A stretch of DNA of 13,255 nucleotides from an uncultured Collinsella sp. (GTDB taxonomy: Bacteria; Actinomycetota; Coriobacteriia; Coriobacteriales; Coriobacteriaceae): contig UROR01000053.1 of NCBI GenBank assembly GCA_900549535.1, forward strand, positions 1-13,255, given 5' to 3'. Every line of letters begins with the position of its first letter. Positions within the stretch are counted from its first letter, which is position 1. Below, in pieces: positions 5,697-13,221 of the stretch. A program made the position numbers and the translations under genes. The notes below the pieces were generated by a model. It saw only the letters and a program-made list of their open reading frames with translations. It had not been told where the DNA came from and did no database searches.

Positions 5697-6162
5697 CCGC
5701 TATCAGGACAAGGTGCTCGAGACCTACGCGCGCTCCCTTTTGGAAGCCGCCAAGGCCGAGAACCATGTGTTCGAGGACCTCGAGATGATCGAGCGTCTGG
5801 CTAGCGCCAGCCCCGAGATCATCGCCGTGCTCGACACCATGTCCAAGCGCGACCAGCTCGACCTTCTTCCCAAGGTGGCAGCTGCCTTTAAGTATGTTGC
5901 CGAGGAAGACGAGGATGTAGTGGGCGTGACCGTCACCACGGCGATCCCGCTCGACGACGAGCTGCGTCAAACCATCACTAAGAAATGCGAGCAGGACTTC
6001 GGCCGCAAGGTATTCCTTATCGAGCAGGTCGACCCGTCTATCGTGGGCGGCCTGGTTCTCGAGGCCCGCGGCGAGCGTCGTGACATTTCCGTCAAGACGC
6101 AGCTGCGCATCGCGCAGGAGACCCTCGCAAACTCTGCTAATTCGTACGGAGGTGAAGCCTAA
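5686..6162 (+). CDS. atpH: F1Fo ATP synthase subunit delta
   Basis: The product is 158 aa, about 20 short of the typical 175-180. Delta caps F1 and ties the alpha N-termini to the b stalk. The C-terminal signature VDPSIVGGLVLEAR...DISVKTQL is clear at 115-140, and the N-terminal YARSLLEAAK (14-23) matches the family's first helix. By eye alignment, about 30 residues are missing between the segment PEIIAVLDTMSKRDQ and the conserved TVTTAIPL (82-89), that is, the end of the N-terminal helical domain. ATG 5686 lies inside the end of atpF, with CAGGTAG (5674-5680) before it. Its TAA shares one base with the atpA ATG (TAATG). Confidence 0.92.
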   Translation: MPTSRYQDKVLETYARSLLEAAKAENHVFEDLEMIERLASASPEIIAVLDTMSKRDQLDLLPKVAAAFKYVAEEDEDVVGVTVTTAIPLDDELRQTITKKCEQDFGRKVFLIEQVDPSIVGGLVLEARGERRDISVKTQLRIAQETLANSANSYGGEA

Positions 6163-7760
6163 TGTCCGAAACCCTCAATGCCCAGGATATCGCCAAGAAA
6201 CTGCAGGAGCAGCTTACGAGCCTCTCCGCGACGGTCGATACGCATGAGGTTTCAACGGTCGACGAGGTAGGCGACGGCATCGCGCGCGTCTCCGGCCTCA
6301 AGAGCGCCATGGCAGGCGAGCTTCTGGAGTTCAAGAGCTCCGATACCGGTGAGACCGTCTTCGGCCTTGCCCAGAACCTTGACCGTGACGAGGTCGGCGC
6401 CGTTCTGTTTGGTGCCGTCGACTCCATCAAGGAAGGCGACGAGTGCCGCACCACTGGCCGCATTATGGATATCCCCGTGAGCCGTGCCATGCTCGGCCGC
6501 GTCGTCAATCCGCTCGGCCAGCCCATCGACGGCCTGGGCGACATCGTCGCCACGCACCGTCGCCCCATTGAGTTCAAGGCTCCCGGCGTCATCGATCGTA
6601 CCCCGGTGTGCGAGCCGGTTCAGACCGGCCTGCTCGCTATCGACTCCATGGTGCCTATTGGCCGCGGTCAGCGTGAGCTCATCATCGGCGACCGTAAGAC
6701 CGGTAAGACCGCCATCGCCATCGACGCTATCCTCAACCAGCGCGGCAAGGGCATGGTCTGCATCTATGTCGCCATCGGCCAGAAGGCCTCCACGGTTGCC
6801 AACATCCGCGAGACCCTCGCTCAGCACGGTGCGCTCGACTACACCATCATCGTTTCGGCCACCGCTGCCGATTCCGCCCCTATGCAGTACATCGCGCCTA
6901 TGGCCGGTGCCGCTATCGGCGAGTTCTTCATGTACAACGGCGAGGACGGTAAGCCCGCCAGCGAGACCAACCCCGGCGGCCACGTGCTCGTCATCTACGA
7001 CGACCTGTCCAAGCAGGCTGTGGCCTACCGTCAGATGTCGCTGACGCTGCATCGTCCGCCCGGACGCGAGGCCTATCCTGGCGACATCTTCTACCTGCAC
7101 TCTCGTCTGCTCGAGCGTGCCGTCAAGATGTCCAAGAAGAACGGTTACGGCTCCATGACGGCACTGCCGATCATCGAGACCCAGGACGGCGACGTCTCGG
7201 CCTACATTCCGACCAACGTCATTTCCATTACCGATGGTCAGATCTACCTGCAGTCCGAGCTCTTCTTCCAGGGTCAGCGCCCGGCAGTCGACGTGGGCAT
7301 CTCCGTGTCCCGCGTCGGTGGCGATGCGCAGACCAAGGCCATGAAGCAGGTCGCCGGCAACCTCCGTCTGGACCTCGCTTCCTATCAGGAGCTCGCTGGC
7401 TTTACCCAGTTCGGCTCCGACCTCGACGAGGCTACTCAGAAGCAGCTGACCCATGGTGCCCGCATGACCGAGCTCCTGAAGCAGCCGCGCTACAAGCCGT
7501 TCGAGGTTGGCGAGCAGATCGTTACGCTGTTCGCTGGCAACGAGGGCTTCCTGGATGACCTGGAAATCTCCGACGTGCTGCCCTTCCGTGCCGAGCTCAT
7601 CGAGTACATGGACAATGGCTTTGGCTCGCTGCTCGACAAGGTTCGCGCCAAGAAGATTGACGATGACACCAAGGCTGAGCTCCTGCGCGTCATCGGCGAC
7701 TTTAAGCAGCAGTTCATGGCTAAGCACCATGCCGATACGACTGGATCAGAGGAGAACTAA
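6162..7760 (+). CDS. atpA: F1Fo ATP synthase subunit alpha
   Basis: The 532-aa non-catalytic nucleotide-binding subunit forms the alpha3beta3 head. The N-terminal beta-barrel has VDEVGDGIARVSGL, and then LGRVVNPLGQPIDG is seen. The P-loop is GDRKTGKT (176-183), where E. coli and most bacteria have GDRQTGKT; I recall Lys here from mycobacterial alpha. The arginine finger is R384 in GISVSRVGGDAQ, which reaches the beta active site. The PPGREAYPGD motif is present, and the C-terminal helical domain ends near MAKHHADT. The ATG overlaps the atpH stop by one base and has GGAGGTG (6148-6154) seven bases upstream. atpG follows after 5 bases. Confidence 0.98.
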   Translation: MSETLNAQDIAKKLQEQLTSLSATVDTHEVSTVDEVGDGIARVSGLKSAMAGELLEFKSSDTGETVFGLAQNLDRDEVGAVLFGAVDSIKEGDECRTTGRIMDIPVSRAMLGRVVNPLGQPIDGLGDIVATHRRPIEFKAPGVIDRTPVCEPVQTGLLAIDSMVPIGRGQRELIIGDRKTGKTAIAIDAILNQRGKGMVCIYVAIGQKASTVANIRETLAQHGALDYTIIVSATAADSAPMQYIAPMAGAAIGEFFMYNGEDGKPASETNPGGHVLVIYDDLSKQAVAYRQMSLTLHRPPGREAYPGDIFYLHSRLLERAVKMSKKNGYGSMTALPIIETQDGDVSAYIPTNVISITDGQIYLQSELFFQGQRPAVDVGISVSRVGGDAQTKAMKQVAGNLRLDLASYQELAGFTQFGSDLDEATQKQLTHGARMTELLKQPRYKPFEVGEQIVTLFAGNEGFLDDLEISDVLPFRAELIEYMDNGFGSLLDKVRAKKIDDDTKAELLRVIGDFKQQFMAKHHADTTGSEEN

Positions 7761-7765
7761 GCCCC

Positions 7766-8674
7766 ATGGCCAACCTTCGCGACATTAAGAAGCGAATCTC
7801 CTCGGTTACCACGACCAAGCAGATCACGCGCACGATGGAGATGGTCTCTACGGCCAAGATCCGTCGTGCCCTCGATCGCTCCAAGCAGGCCGAGCCCTAT
7901 AAGGAGGCGCTGACCGACGTCATGTTGACGGTCGCCGGCGACGCCTCCTGTTCGGGCACCGATCCCATGCTGCAGAAGCATGAGAGCGTCAAGCATGGCC
8001 TGATTGTCGTTATTGCCTCGGACCGCGGCCTTGCCGGCGGTTTCAATACGACGGTGGAGCGCACGGCCGAAAAGCTCGCCGCTTCTTGGGCGAACGACGG
8101 CATCGAGTGCGAGATCATCGCGTGCGGGCGTAAGCCGGCCACGTATTTCCGTGACCGCGCAAACGTTGTCATGCACTTTGAGGGCAACTCCTCTGAGCCC
8201 GATTTCAATCAGGCCCGCATGATCTCCTCTCATATCTGCGATGCGTATCGTGCCGGTGAGCTTGACCGTGTCGAGCTTGTCTACCACCACGCCAAGAACC
8301 GCGTGGATCAGGAGCTTCGCGTCGAGCATCTGTTGCCGCTCGACCCCGAGATGATCGCTATGGCCCACGGTCCGCGCAAGAACGAGACCGACGCCCCTAA
8401 GCGCATCTCGTCCACGTTCGAGTTCGTGCCCTCTCCCGAGCATGTTCTCGGCAAGCTTGTGCCGTCTTATATCCTGACGGTCATCTACCAGGCCCTGATC
8501 GATTCGGCGGCTGCCGAGCAGGGTGCACGCCGCAAGGCCATGCACTCCGCGACGGAAAACGCCACCGCGATCATCTCGACCCTTACCCGCACGTATAGTC
8601 GCGTGCGCCAGGCTTCGATCACGACCGAGATTAACGAGATCGTCGGCGGAGCCTCAGCATTGGAGGAACAGTAA
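7766..8674 (+). CDS. atpG: F1Fo ATP synthase subunit gamma
   Basis: The 302-aa central rotor shaft is slightly longer than E. coli's 287. The N-terminal helix reads ANLRDIKKRISSV...TKQITRTMEMVSTAKIRRA, and the C-terminal helix reads AEQGARRKAMHSATENA...QASITTEINEIVGGASAL. Both are the conserved coiled coil that turns inside alpha3beta3. The Rossmann-like middle carries SDRGLAGGFN (85-94). Extra length falls in the segment before the C-terminal helix (AHGPRKNETDAPKRISSTFEF). Its ATG is preceded by AGAGGAG (7748-7754), which lies in the end of atpA. Its TAA overlaps the atpD ATG by one base (TAATG), giving likely coupling. Confidence 0.97.
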   Translation: MANLRDIKKRISSVTTTKQITRTMEMVSTAKIRRALDRSKQAEPYKEALTDVMLTVAGDASCSGTDPMLQKHESVKHGLIVVIASDRGLAGGFNTTVERTAEKLAASWANDGIECEIIACGRKPATYFRDRANVVMHFEGNSSEPDFNQARMISSHICDAYRAGELDRVELVYHHAKNRVDQELRVEHLLPLDPEMIAMAHGPRKNETDAPKRISSTFEFVPSPEHVLGKLVPSYILTVIYQALIDSAAAEQGARRKAMHSATENATAIISTLTRTYSRVRQASITTEINEIVGGASALEEQ

Positions 8675-10128
8675 TGGCTAATAACACCGTAAAGCTTGCG
8701 GTCGAGGAAGCCACCAAGAAGACGACTGCCGGTGATGGTCGCATCGTGCGAATCATCGGCCCTGTCGTCGACGTCAAGTTTGACGGCGCGGTGCCCCCGA
8801 TCTACAACGCGCTCACGGTCGAGGCCGAGACCCCGATCGGTCATCTGAGCACGATCCTCGAGGTCGAGAGCCAGCTTCCGGGCGGCGTCGTCCGCACGGT
8901 CGCCATGTCCTCGACCGACGGCCTGCAGCGCGGCCTCATCGCCACCGATACCGGTGAGCCCATGAAGATGCCCGTTGGTCCCAAGACGCTCGGCCGCATT
9001 TGGAACGTCATGGGCAAGCCCGTCGACGGCAAGCCCATGCCCGAGGTGGAGGAGTTCTACCCCATCCACCATGCAGCGCCCCGTTTCGACGAGCTCACCA
9101 CCAAGACCGAGATCTTCGAGACCGGCATCAAGGCCGTCGACCTGCTCGAGCCATACATCCGCGGCGGCAAGACAGGTCTGTTCGGTGGCGCCGGCGTCGG
9201 CAAGACCGTTCTGATTCAGGAGCTCATCAACAACCTCGCCCAGGAGCACGGCGGCACCTCGGTGTTCACCGGCGTCGGCGAGCGTACCCGCGAGGGCACC
9301 GACCTGTTCCTCGAGATGAGCGAGTCTGGCGTTATCGACAAGACCTGCTTGGTCTATGGTCAGATGAACGAGCCGCCCGGAGCGCGTCTGCGCATCGGTC
9401 TGGCCGGCCTTACCACCGCTGAGTACTTCCGCGATCGTGGCCAGGACGTTCTGCTGTTCATCGATAACATTTTCCGCTTCTCCCAGGCCGGTTCCGAGGT
9501 TTCCGCACTTCTGGGCCGTATGCCGTCCGCCGTCGGTTACCAGCCCACGCTGGCTACCGAGATGGGCGACCTCCAGGAGCGCATTACCTCGACCAAGACG
9601 GGCTCCATTACCTCCGTCCAGGCTGTCTACGTCCCCGCAGACGACCTGACCGACCCGGCGCCTGCCACGACGTTTACGCACCTCGACGCCACCACGGTTC
9701 TTTCGCGTAGCATTTCGTCGCTCGGCCTGTTCCCGGCTATCGACCCGCTCGCGTCTTCCTCCGACGCTCTCGATCCCTCGATCGTCGGCGAGGAGCACTA
9801 CCGTGTCGCCGTCAAGGTCCAGGAGCTCCTGCAGGAGTACTCCGACCTTCAGGACATCATCGCCATTCTGGGTATGGACGAGCTGTCCGAGGAGCAGCGC
9901 CTTACGGTCAACCGTGCCCGTAAGATTCAGCAGTTCCTCTCGCAGTCCTTCCACGTCGCCGAGAAGTTCACCGGCAACCCCGGTGTCTACGTCCGCGTCG
10001 AGGATACCGTCCGCTCTTTCGCCGAGATTGTCGACGGCAAGGCCGATGACCTGCCCGAGCAGGCTTTCCGCTATGCTTCCACGATTGAGGACGTGCGCGA
10101 GCGCGCCCGCAAGATGGGGGAGAAGTAG
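8674..10128 (+). CDS. atpD: F1Fo ATP synthase subunit beta (catalytic)
   Basis: The 484-aa subunit holds the ATP-making sites. The P-loop GGAGVGKT is at 171-178 (K177, T178). The catalytic glutamate is E203 with R204 in GVGERTREG. The LLFIDNIFRFSQAGSEVSALLGRMPSAVGY stretch holds the Walker B region. The C-terminal lever motif reads DELSEEQ (402-408), whereas most F-type beta subunits have DELSEED. About 20 extra residues at the N-terminus (ANNTVKLAVEEATKK...) precede the usual GRIVRIIGPVVDVKF start and account for the length over E. coli's 460. GGAGG (8662-8666) precedes the ATG by 7 bases. atpC starts 3 bases after its stop. Confidence 0.98.
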   Translation: MANNTVKLAVEEATKKTTAGDGRIVRIIGPVVDVKFDGAVPPIYNALTVEAETPIGHLSTILEVESQLPGGVVRTVAMSSTDGLQRGLIATDTGEPMKMPVGPKTLGRIWNVMGKPVDGKPMPEVEEFYPIHHAAPRFDELTTKTEIFETGIKAVDLLEPYIRGGKTGLFGGAGVGKTVLIQELINNLAQEHGGTSVFTGVGERTREGTDLFLEMSESGVIDKTCLVYGQMNEPPGARLRIGLAGLTTAEYFRDRGQDVLLFIDNIFRFSQAGSEVSALLGRMPSAVGYQPTLATEMGDLQERITSTKTGSITSVQAVYVPADDLTDPAPATTFTHLDATTVLSRSISSLGLFPAIDPLASSSDALDPSIVGEEHYRVAVKVQELLQEYSDLQDIIAILGMDELSEEQRLTVNRARKIQQFLSQSFHVAEKFTGNPGVYVRVEDTVRSFAEIVDGKADDLPEQAFRYASTIEDVRERARKMGEK

Positions 10129-10131
10129 GTT

Positions 10132-10524
10132 ATGCGTATCCGCATCGTGTGCCCCGTGAGCTGCGCCTATGAGGGCGACGCTGCGTTTGTGTCGATTCCG
10201 TCCACGGATGGCGAGTTTGGCGTTCTGCCTGCTCACTCCAGCGAGATCTGCACGATCGACCGCGGTTACGTTCGCGTTTCCGATAAGGCCATGGGCACTG
10301 TCGACCACACGTTTGCCGTGGCCGGCGGCTATGCCCAGGTTGCGGACGATGTCGTGACCGTTCTCGCCGAGCGCGCTTGCGATTTGGCGACCGTCGATGC
10401 CGACAAGCTTAAAGCTGATATTCAAGGTTTTGAAGAGAAGCTGGGTAATTTGTCGGAGGATGATGCACGCCGCGCCTACCTCTATAATGAAATCGCATGG
10501 TGTAAGCTCAAGCTTGCCCAATAG
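10132..10524 (+). CDS. atpC: F1Fo ATP synthase subunit epsilon
   Basis: The 130-aa rotor subunit links gamma to the c ring and can inhibit ATP hydrolysis. The N-terminal beta-sandwich has GEFGVLPAHSS (27-37) and FAVAGGYAQV (61-70). A C-terminal two-helix domain (about 88-130) is present, so self-inhibition by an extended helix is possible. It contains DARRA (111-115), which partly matches the (I/L)DxxRA nucleotide-binding motif of Bacillus epsilon, but with Asp before it. There are five cysteines (7, 11, 40, 83, 124), many for this family. A GGGGGAG site lies in the end of atpD, about nine bases before the ATG. A strong terminator follows 36 bases after its stop, closing the operon. Confidence 0.93.
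   Translation: MRIRIVCPVSCAYEGDAAFVSIPSTDGEFGVLPAHSSEICTIDRGYVRVSDKAMGTVDHTFAVAGGYAQVADDVVTVLAERACDLATVDADKLKADIQGFEEKLGNLSEDDARRAYLYNEIAWCKLKLAQ
10483..10488 (+). promoter_or_regulatory. Perfect TATAAT near the end of atpC, possible murA promoter element
   Basis: TATAAT matches the sigma-70 -10 consensus exactly and could start transcription near 10495, upstream of the atpC terminator and murA. I found no good -35 box at 16-18 bases and no TG extension, and the bases also encode residues of atpC, so this is a weak candidate. Confidence 0.2.
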
Positions 10525-10560
10525 TCAAACGATTTAGCGTTCGACCATTTGCGAACACAT

Positions 10561-10599
10561 CATGCCCGGGATGGCCCAGCCACCCCGGGCATGCTTTTT
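10561..10599 (+). terminator. Strong intrinsic terminator of the atp operon
   Basis: CATGCCCGGG (10561-10570) pairs perfectly with CCCGGGCATG (10584-10593), and an inner TGG/CCA (10572-10574 with 10580-10582) extends the stem past one mismatch. It is followed by CTTTTTG. It ends only 13 bases before the murA start codon, so murA needs either read-through or a promoter that makes this hairpin an attenuator. A small GTTCG/CGAAC inverted repeat (10539-10556) sits just upstream. Confidence 0.88.
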
Positions 10600-10612
10600 G
10601 AAAGGGTAGACC

Positions 10613-11896
10613 TTGGATATTATCCGCGTTGAGGGTGGCCACGCCATCGGAGGCTCCGTGCCCGTCTCGGGTGCCAAGAACTCCGCGCTCAAACTCATGG
10701 CGGCAACGCTTCTGGCGCCGGGCAAGACGACGCTGCAGAACGTGCCCGATATTTCCGATGTTCACGTGATGGGCAAGGTGCTCAAGGGCATGGGCGCTAC
10801 GATCGATGTTCTCGACGAGCACACGCTCGAGATTGATACCTCTCAGGTCGATTCATGGGAGGCCCCCTACGAGCTCGTTGCCAAGATGCGTGCTTCCACC
10901 GCCGTCATGGGACCCCTGCTGGGCCGCTTCCATCGCGCCAAGATTGCCATGCCGGGCGGCTGCAACCTGGGTGCTCGCAAGATCGATATGCACATTCTGG
11001 GTCTCGAGGCCCTGGGCGTTGAGTTCGATACCGCCCACGGTTACATCAACGCTAATGCGCCCCACGGTCTGCGCGGTACCACCGTCACGCTCGAGTTCGC
11101 CAGTGTCGGTGCGACCGAGAACCTCATTATGGCATCCGTGCGCGCGCAGGGCACCACGGTTATCGACAATGCCGCCCGCGAGCCCGAGATCGTCGATCTC
11201 GCCAACATGCTCAACGAGATGGGCGCCAAGATTGTTGGCGCCGGTACGCCTGTCGTGACCATCGAGGGCGTGGAAGAGCTGCATCCTGTTACCCATCGCG
11301 TGGTGGGCGACCGCATCGAGGCCGGTACCTTTATCGTTGCCGGTGCGTTGATGGCCGACGATCGCGGTGTCGATGTCACGGGCTTTTGCCCCATTCACTT
11401 GGGCATGGTGCTCAAGAAGATGGAGCTCATGGGTATCGACTGCGAGCGCGTCGAGGATGGCGTCCATGTGAACCGTGTCGAGCGTATCAAGCCGGTCGAC
11501 ATCCAAACGCTTCCGTTTCCCGGCTTCCCGACGGACATGCAGGCGCAGATTATGGTACTCTCCGCCCTTGCCGACGGCAGTTCCGTTATTACCGAGAACA
11601 TCTTCGAGAATCGCTTTATGTTTGCCTCTGAGCTGGTGCGCATGGGTGCCGACATTCGTATCGAGAGCCATCATGCCATGATTCATGGCGTCAAGGGCTT
11701 CTCGGGTGCACAGGTTACCTCGCCCGATCTGCGTGGCGGAGCGGCCCTCGTCGTAGCGGGCTTGATCGCTGACGGGACGACCGAGGTTTCGGCTATTCAT
11801 CACATCAAGCGCGGCTACGAGCAGTTTGTCGAAAAGCTGCGGACGCTCGGCGCGCATGTCGAGCATGCTACCGTCCCCGATCCCGTCATCTACTAA
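10613..11896 (+). CDS. murA: UDP-N-acetylglucosamine 1-carboxyvinyltransferase
   Basis: The 427-aa cytoplasmic enzyme transfers enolpyruvate from PEP to UDP-GlcNAc, the first committed step of peptidoglycan synthesis. K22-N23 in SGAKNSAL, R93 in KMRAS, the loop cysteine C117 in MPGGCNLGARKIDMHI and D308 in FPTDMQAQ all match known catalytic or substrate residues. The loop Cys, rather than Asp, predicts fosfomycin sensitivity by family knowledge. The start is TTG 10613: AAAGGG (10601-10606) sits 6 bases before it and the protein then begins MDIIRVEGG as homologues do. It follows the atp terminator closely, and the LCP gene follows 12 bases after its stop. Downstream placement of murA after atpC is also seen in Bacillus. 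Whether a second murA exists in the genome cannot be told. Confidence 0.96.
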   Translation: MDIIRVEGGHAIGGSVPVSGAKNSALKLMAATLLAPGKTTLQNVPDISDVHVMGKVLKGMGATIDVLDEHTLEIDTSQVDSWEAPYELVAKMRASTAVMGPLLGRFHRAKIAMPGGCNLGARKIDMHILGLEALGVEFDTAHGYINANAPHGLRGTTVTLEFASVGATENLIMASVRAQGTTVIDNAAREPEIVDLANMLNEMGAKIVGAGTPVVTIEGVEELHPVTHRVVGDRIEAGTFIVAGALMADDRGVDVTGFCPIHLGMVLKKMELMGIDCERVEDGVHVNRVERIKPVDIQTLPFPGFPTDMQAQIMVLSALADGSSVITENIFENRFMFASELVRMGADIRIESHHAMIHGVKGFSGAQVTSPDLRGGAALVVAGLIADGTTEVSAIHHIKRGYEQFVEKLRTLGAHVEHATVPDPVIY

Positions 11897-11908
11897 TACA
11901 GGTTGCCT

Positions 11909-13144
11909 ATGTTTAATAAAAAGCCCCTCGCAGATACCACCACCCGAAGACCCTCAACTGGTGCGCAGGCCAAGATCTACAGTCGCGATAACGTGGCTCG
12001 CTATTCCGAGCGCGCTCGCCAACGTCGTCGTAGCCACACGATTCGTCACGTCGCGCTCATTGTCGTGCTTGGCGTGCTGCTGAGTGCCACTACCGCTGCC
12101 GGCCTGTGGTTTGCCACCATTATGGGCAAGCTCGGCGATTCTAATGTCATTACGGACAACCTGCGTCGGGTTCTGGTTGACACCGATGAGGCAAAGGATC
12201 CGTTCTACGTGCTGCTTCTTGGTAACGACGGCCGTCAGGGCGAGGATACGTATCGTGCCGACACGATTATCCTGGCACGCATCGACCCCACGCAAAAGCA
12301 GGCGACGCTCATTTCCGTTCCGCGCGACACCAAGGTCGAGTACAAGGGCGAGACCATGAAGATCAACGCCTGCCATACCGTTGGCGGCGCCGAGGCCATG
12401 GTCGAGGCGGTCAACGAGCTGTGCGGTGTTCAGATTTCCCACTATGCCGAGGTCAGCTTCGACGGTATGCAGGCGCTGATTGATTCGGTTGGCGGTATCG
12501 ACATTAACGCAACCGATGATGTTGACGACCCCGAGCACCTGGATATTAAGATTACCGCTGGCCAGCAGCATATGGACGGTGCCACCGCCCTTACCTATGC
12601 CCGCTGCCGCTACACCTATGCCGACGGCGATTACACGCGCATGCGCCACCAGCGTCAGGTGCTTGGCGCCCTTGCCAACCAGATTCTCAATAACTTCGAT
12701 GCCACGAAGATCTTTGGCCTGGTTAATTCGCTGTCCGATATGCTCGTAACCGATATGAGCGTTCAGGATATCGTGGCTACGGTCAACGCCATGCGCGGTA
12801 TGGATGTCGACGGTATCTACTCGGCCAACCTGCCCTCGTACGCCGACGACAGCACCATGATCGACGGTGTGAGCTACGTCTTTGTCTACGAGGACGAGCT
12901 CAAGGAAATGATGGAGCGCGTCGATGCCGGCAAGGATCCCAAGGGTCCCAACACCATGGGTCTTTCCGACGGTTCCAGCTCTACGATCGGCGACCTGAAC
13001 AACAACACGTCTGACGACTACGCAAACGGTACCGCAACCTCATCGGTCAGCTCTGACGATTCCGATGACTCAGGCGATTCGAGCGATTCGGACTACTACG
13101 AAGAGCCCACCGGCGACGGCAACGGCTACGAAGCTAACTACTAG
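11909..13144 (+). CDS. LytR-CpsA-Psr (LCP) family cell-wall glycopolymer ligase
   Basis: The product is 411 aa from ATG 11909, chosen over an in-frame TTG at 11903 because ACAGGTTG (11898-11905) can then serve as ribosome-binding site. A basic cytoplasmic head (ARQRRRSHTIRH, about 36-47) precedes one membrane span (48-71). The outer LCP domain runs about 98-265: YVLLLGNDGR, YRADTIILARID with R116/D118, LISVPRDTKV with R139-D140, KINACHTVGG, SVGGIDIN, GQQHMDGATALTYARCR with R232, and DYTRMRHQRQ with R244/R246/R249. LCP enzymes move glycopolymers from lipid carriers to peptidoglycan or protein. The C-terminal tail (about 351-411) is low-complexity Ser/Asp/Asn with Glu/Tyr at the end. It is probably co-transcribed with murA (12-base gap). 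The exact glycopolymer is unknown. Confidence 0.9.
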   Translation: MFNKKPLADTTTRRPSTGAQAKIYSRDNVARYSERARQRRRSHTIRHVALIVVLGVLLSATTAAGLWFATIMGKLGDSNVITDNLRRVLVDTDEAKDPFYVLLLGNDGRQGEDTYRADTIILARIDPTQKQATLISVPRDTKVEYKGETMKINACHTVGGAEAMVEAVNELCGVQISHYAEVSFDGMQALIDSVGGIDINATDDVDDPEHLDIKITAGQQHMDGATALTYARCRYTYADGDYTRMRHQRQVLGALANQILNNFDATKIFGLVNSLSDMLVTDMSVQDIVATVNAMRGMDVDGIYSANLPSYADDSTMIDGVSYVFVYEDELKEMMERVDAGKDPKGPNTMGLSDGSSSTIGDLNNNTSDDYANGTATSSVSSDDSDDSGDSSDSDYYEEPTGDGNGYEANY

Positions 13145-13150
13145 AGTTAC

Positions 13151-13168
13151 GCGGTTTTACCAAACCGC
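13151..13168 (+). repeat. Hairpin just after the LCP gene
   Basis: GCGGTTT (13151-13157) and AAACCGC (13162-13168) form a perfect 7-bp stem with a TACC loop, 6 bases past the stop codon. AACCGC repeats at 13171-13176. There is no T-run after it, so it may be a 3' mRNA-protecting structure or a weak terminator. Confidence 0.4.
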
Positions 13169-13176
13169 ATAACCGC

Positions 13177-13206
13177 TTGACGCTGCGCGGGCCGCATTTG
13201 GACAAT
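13177..13206 (+). promoter_or_regulatory. Candidate promoter beyond the LCP gene
   Basis: TTGACG (13177-13182) and GACAAT (13201-13206) are 18 bases apart, a fair sigma-70 match. Transcription would start near 13213, right before the terminator hairpin at 13222. No gene follows inside the window, so its role cannot be judged. Confidence 0.3.
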
Positions 13207-13221
13207 CTGACGTTCAACTTC

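Noticed and set aside
6252..7730. A 492-codon minus-strand frame opposite atpA
   Set aside because: It is an antisense shadow of a confident gene with a repetitive Gly/Leu/Val/Asp character and no domain.
8485..10521. A 678-codon open frame on the minus strand opposite atpD and atpC
   Set aside because: It is the mirror of GC-rich codons in atpD/atpC. The translation shows no recognisable domain, and the + strand genes are certain.
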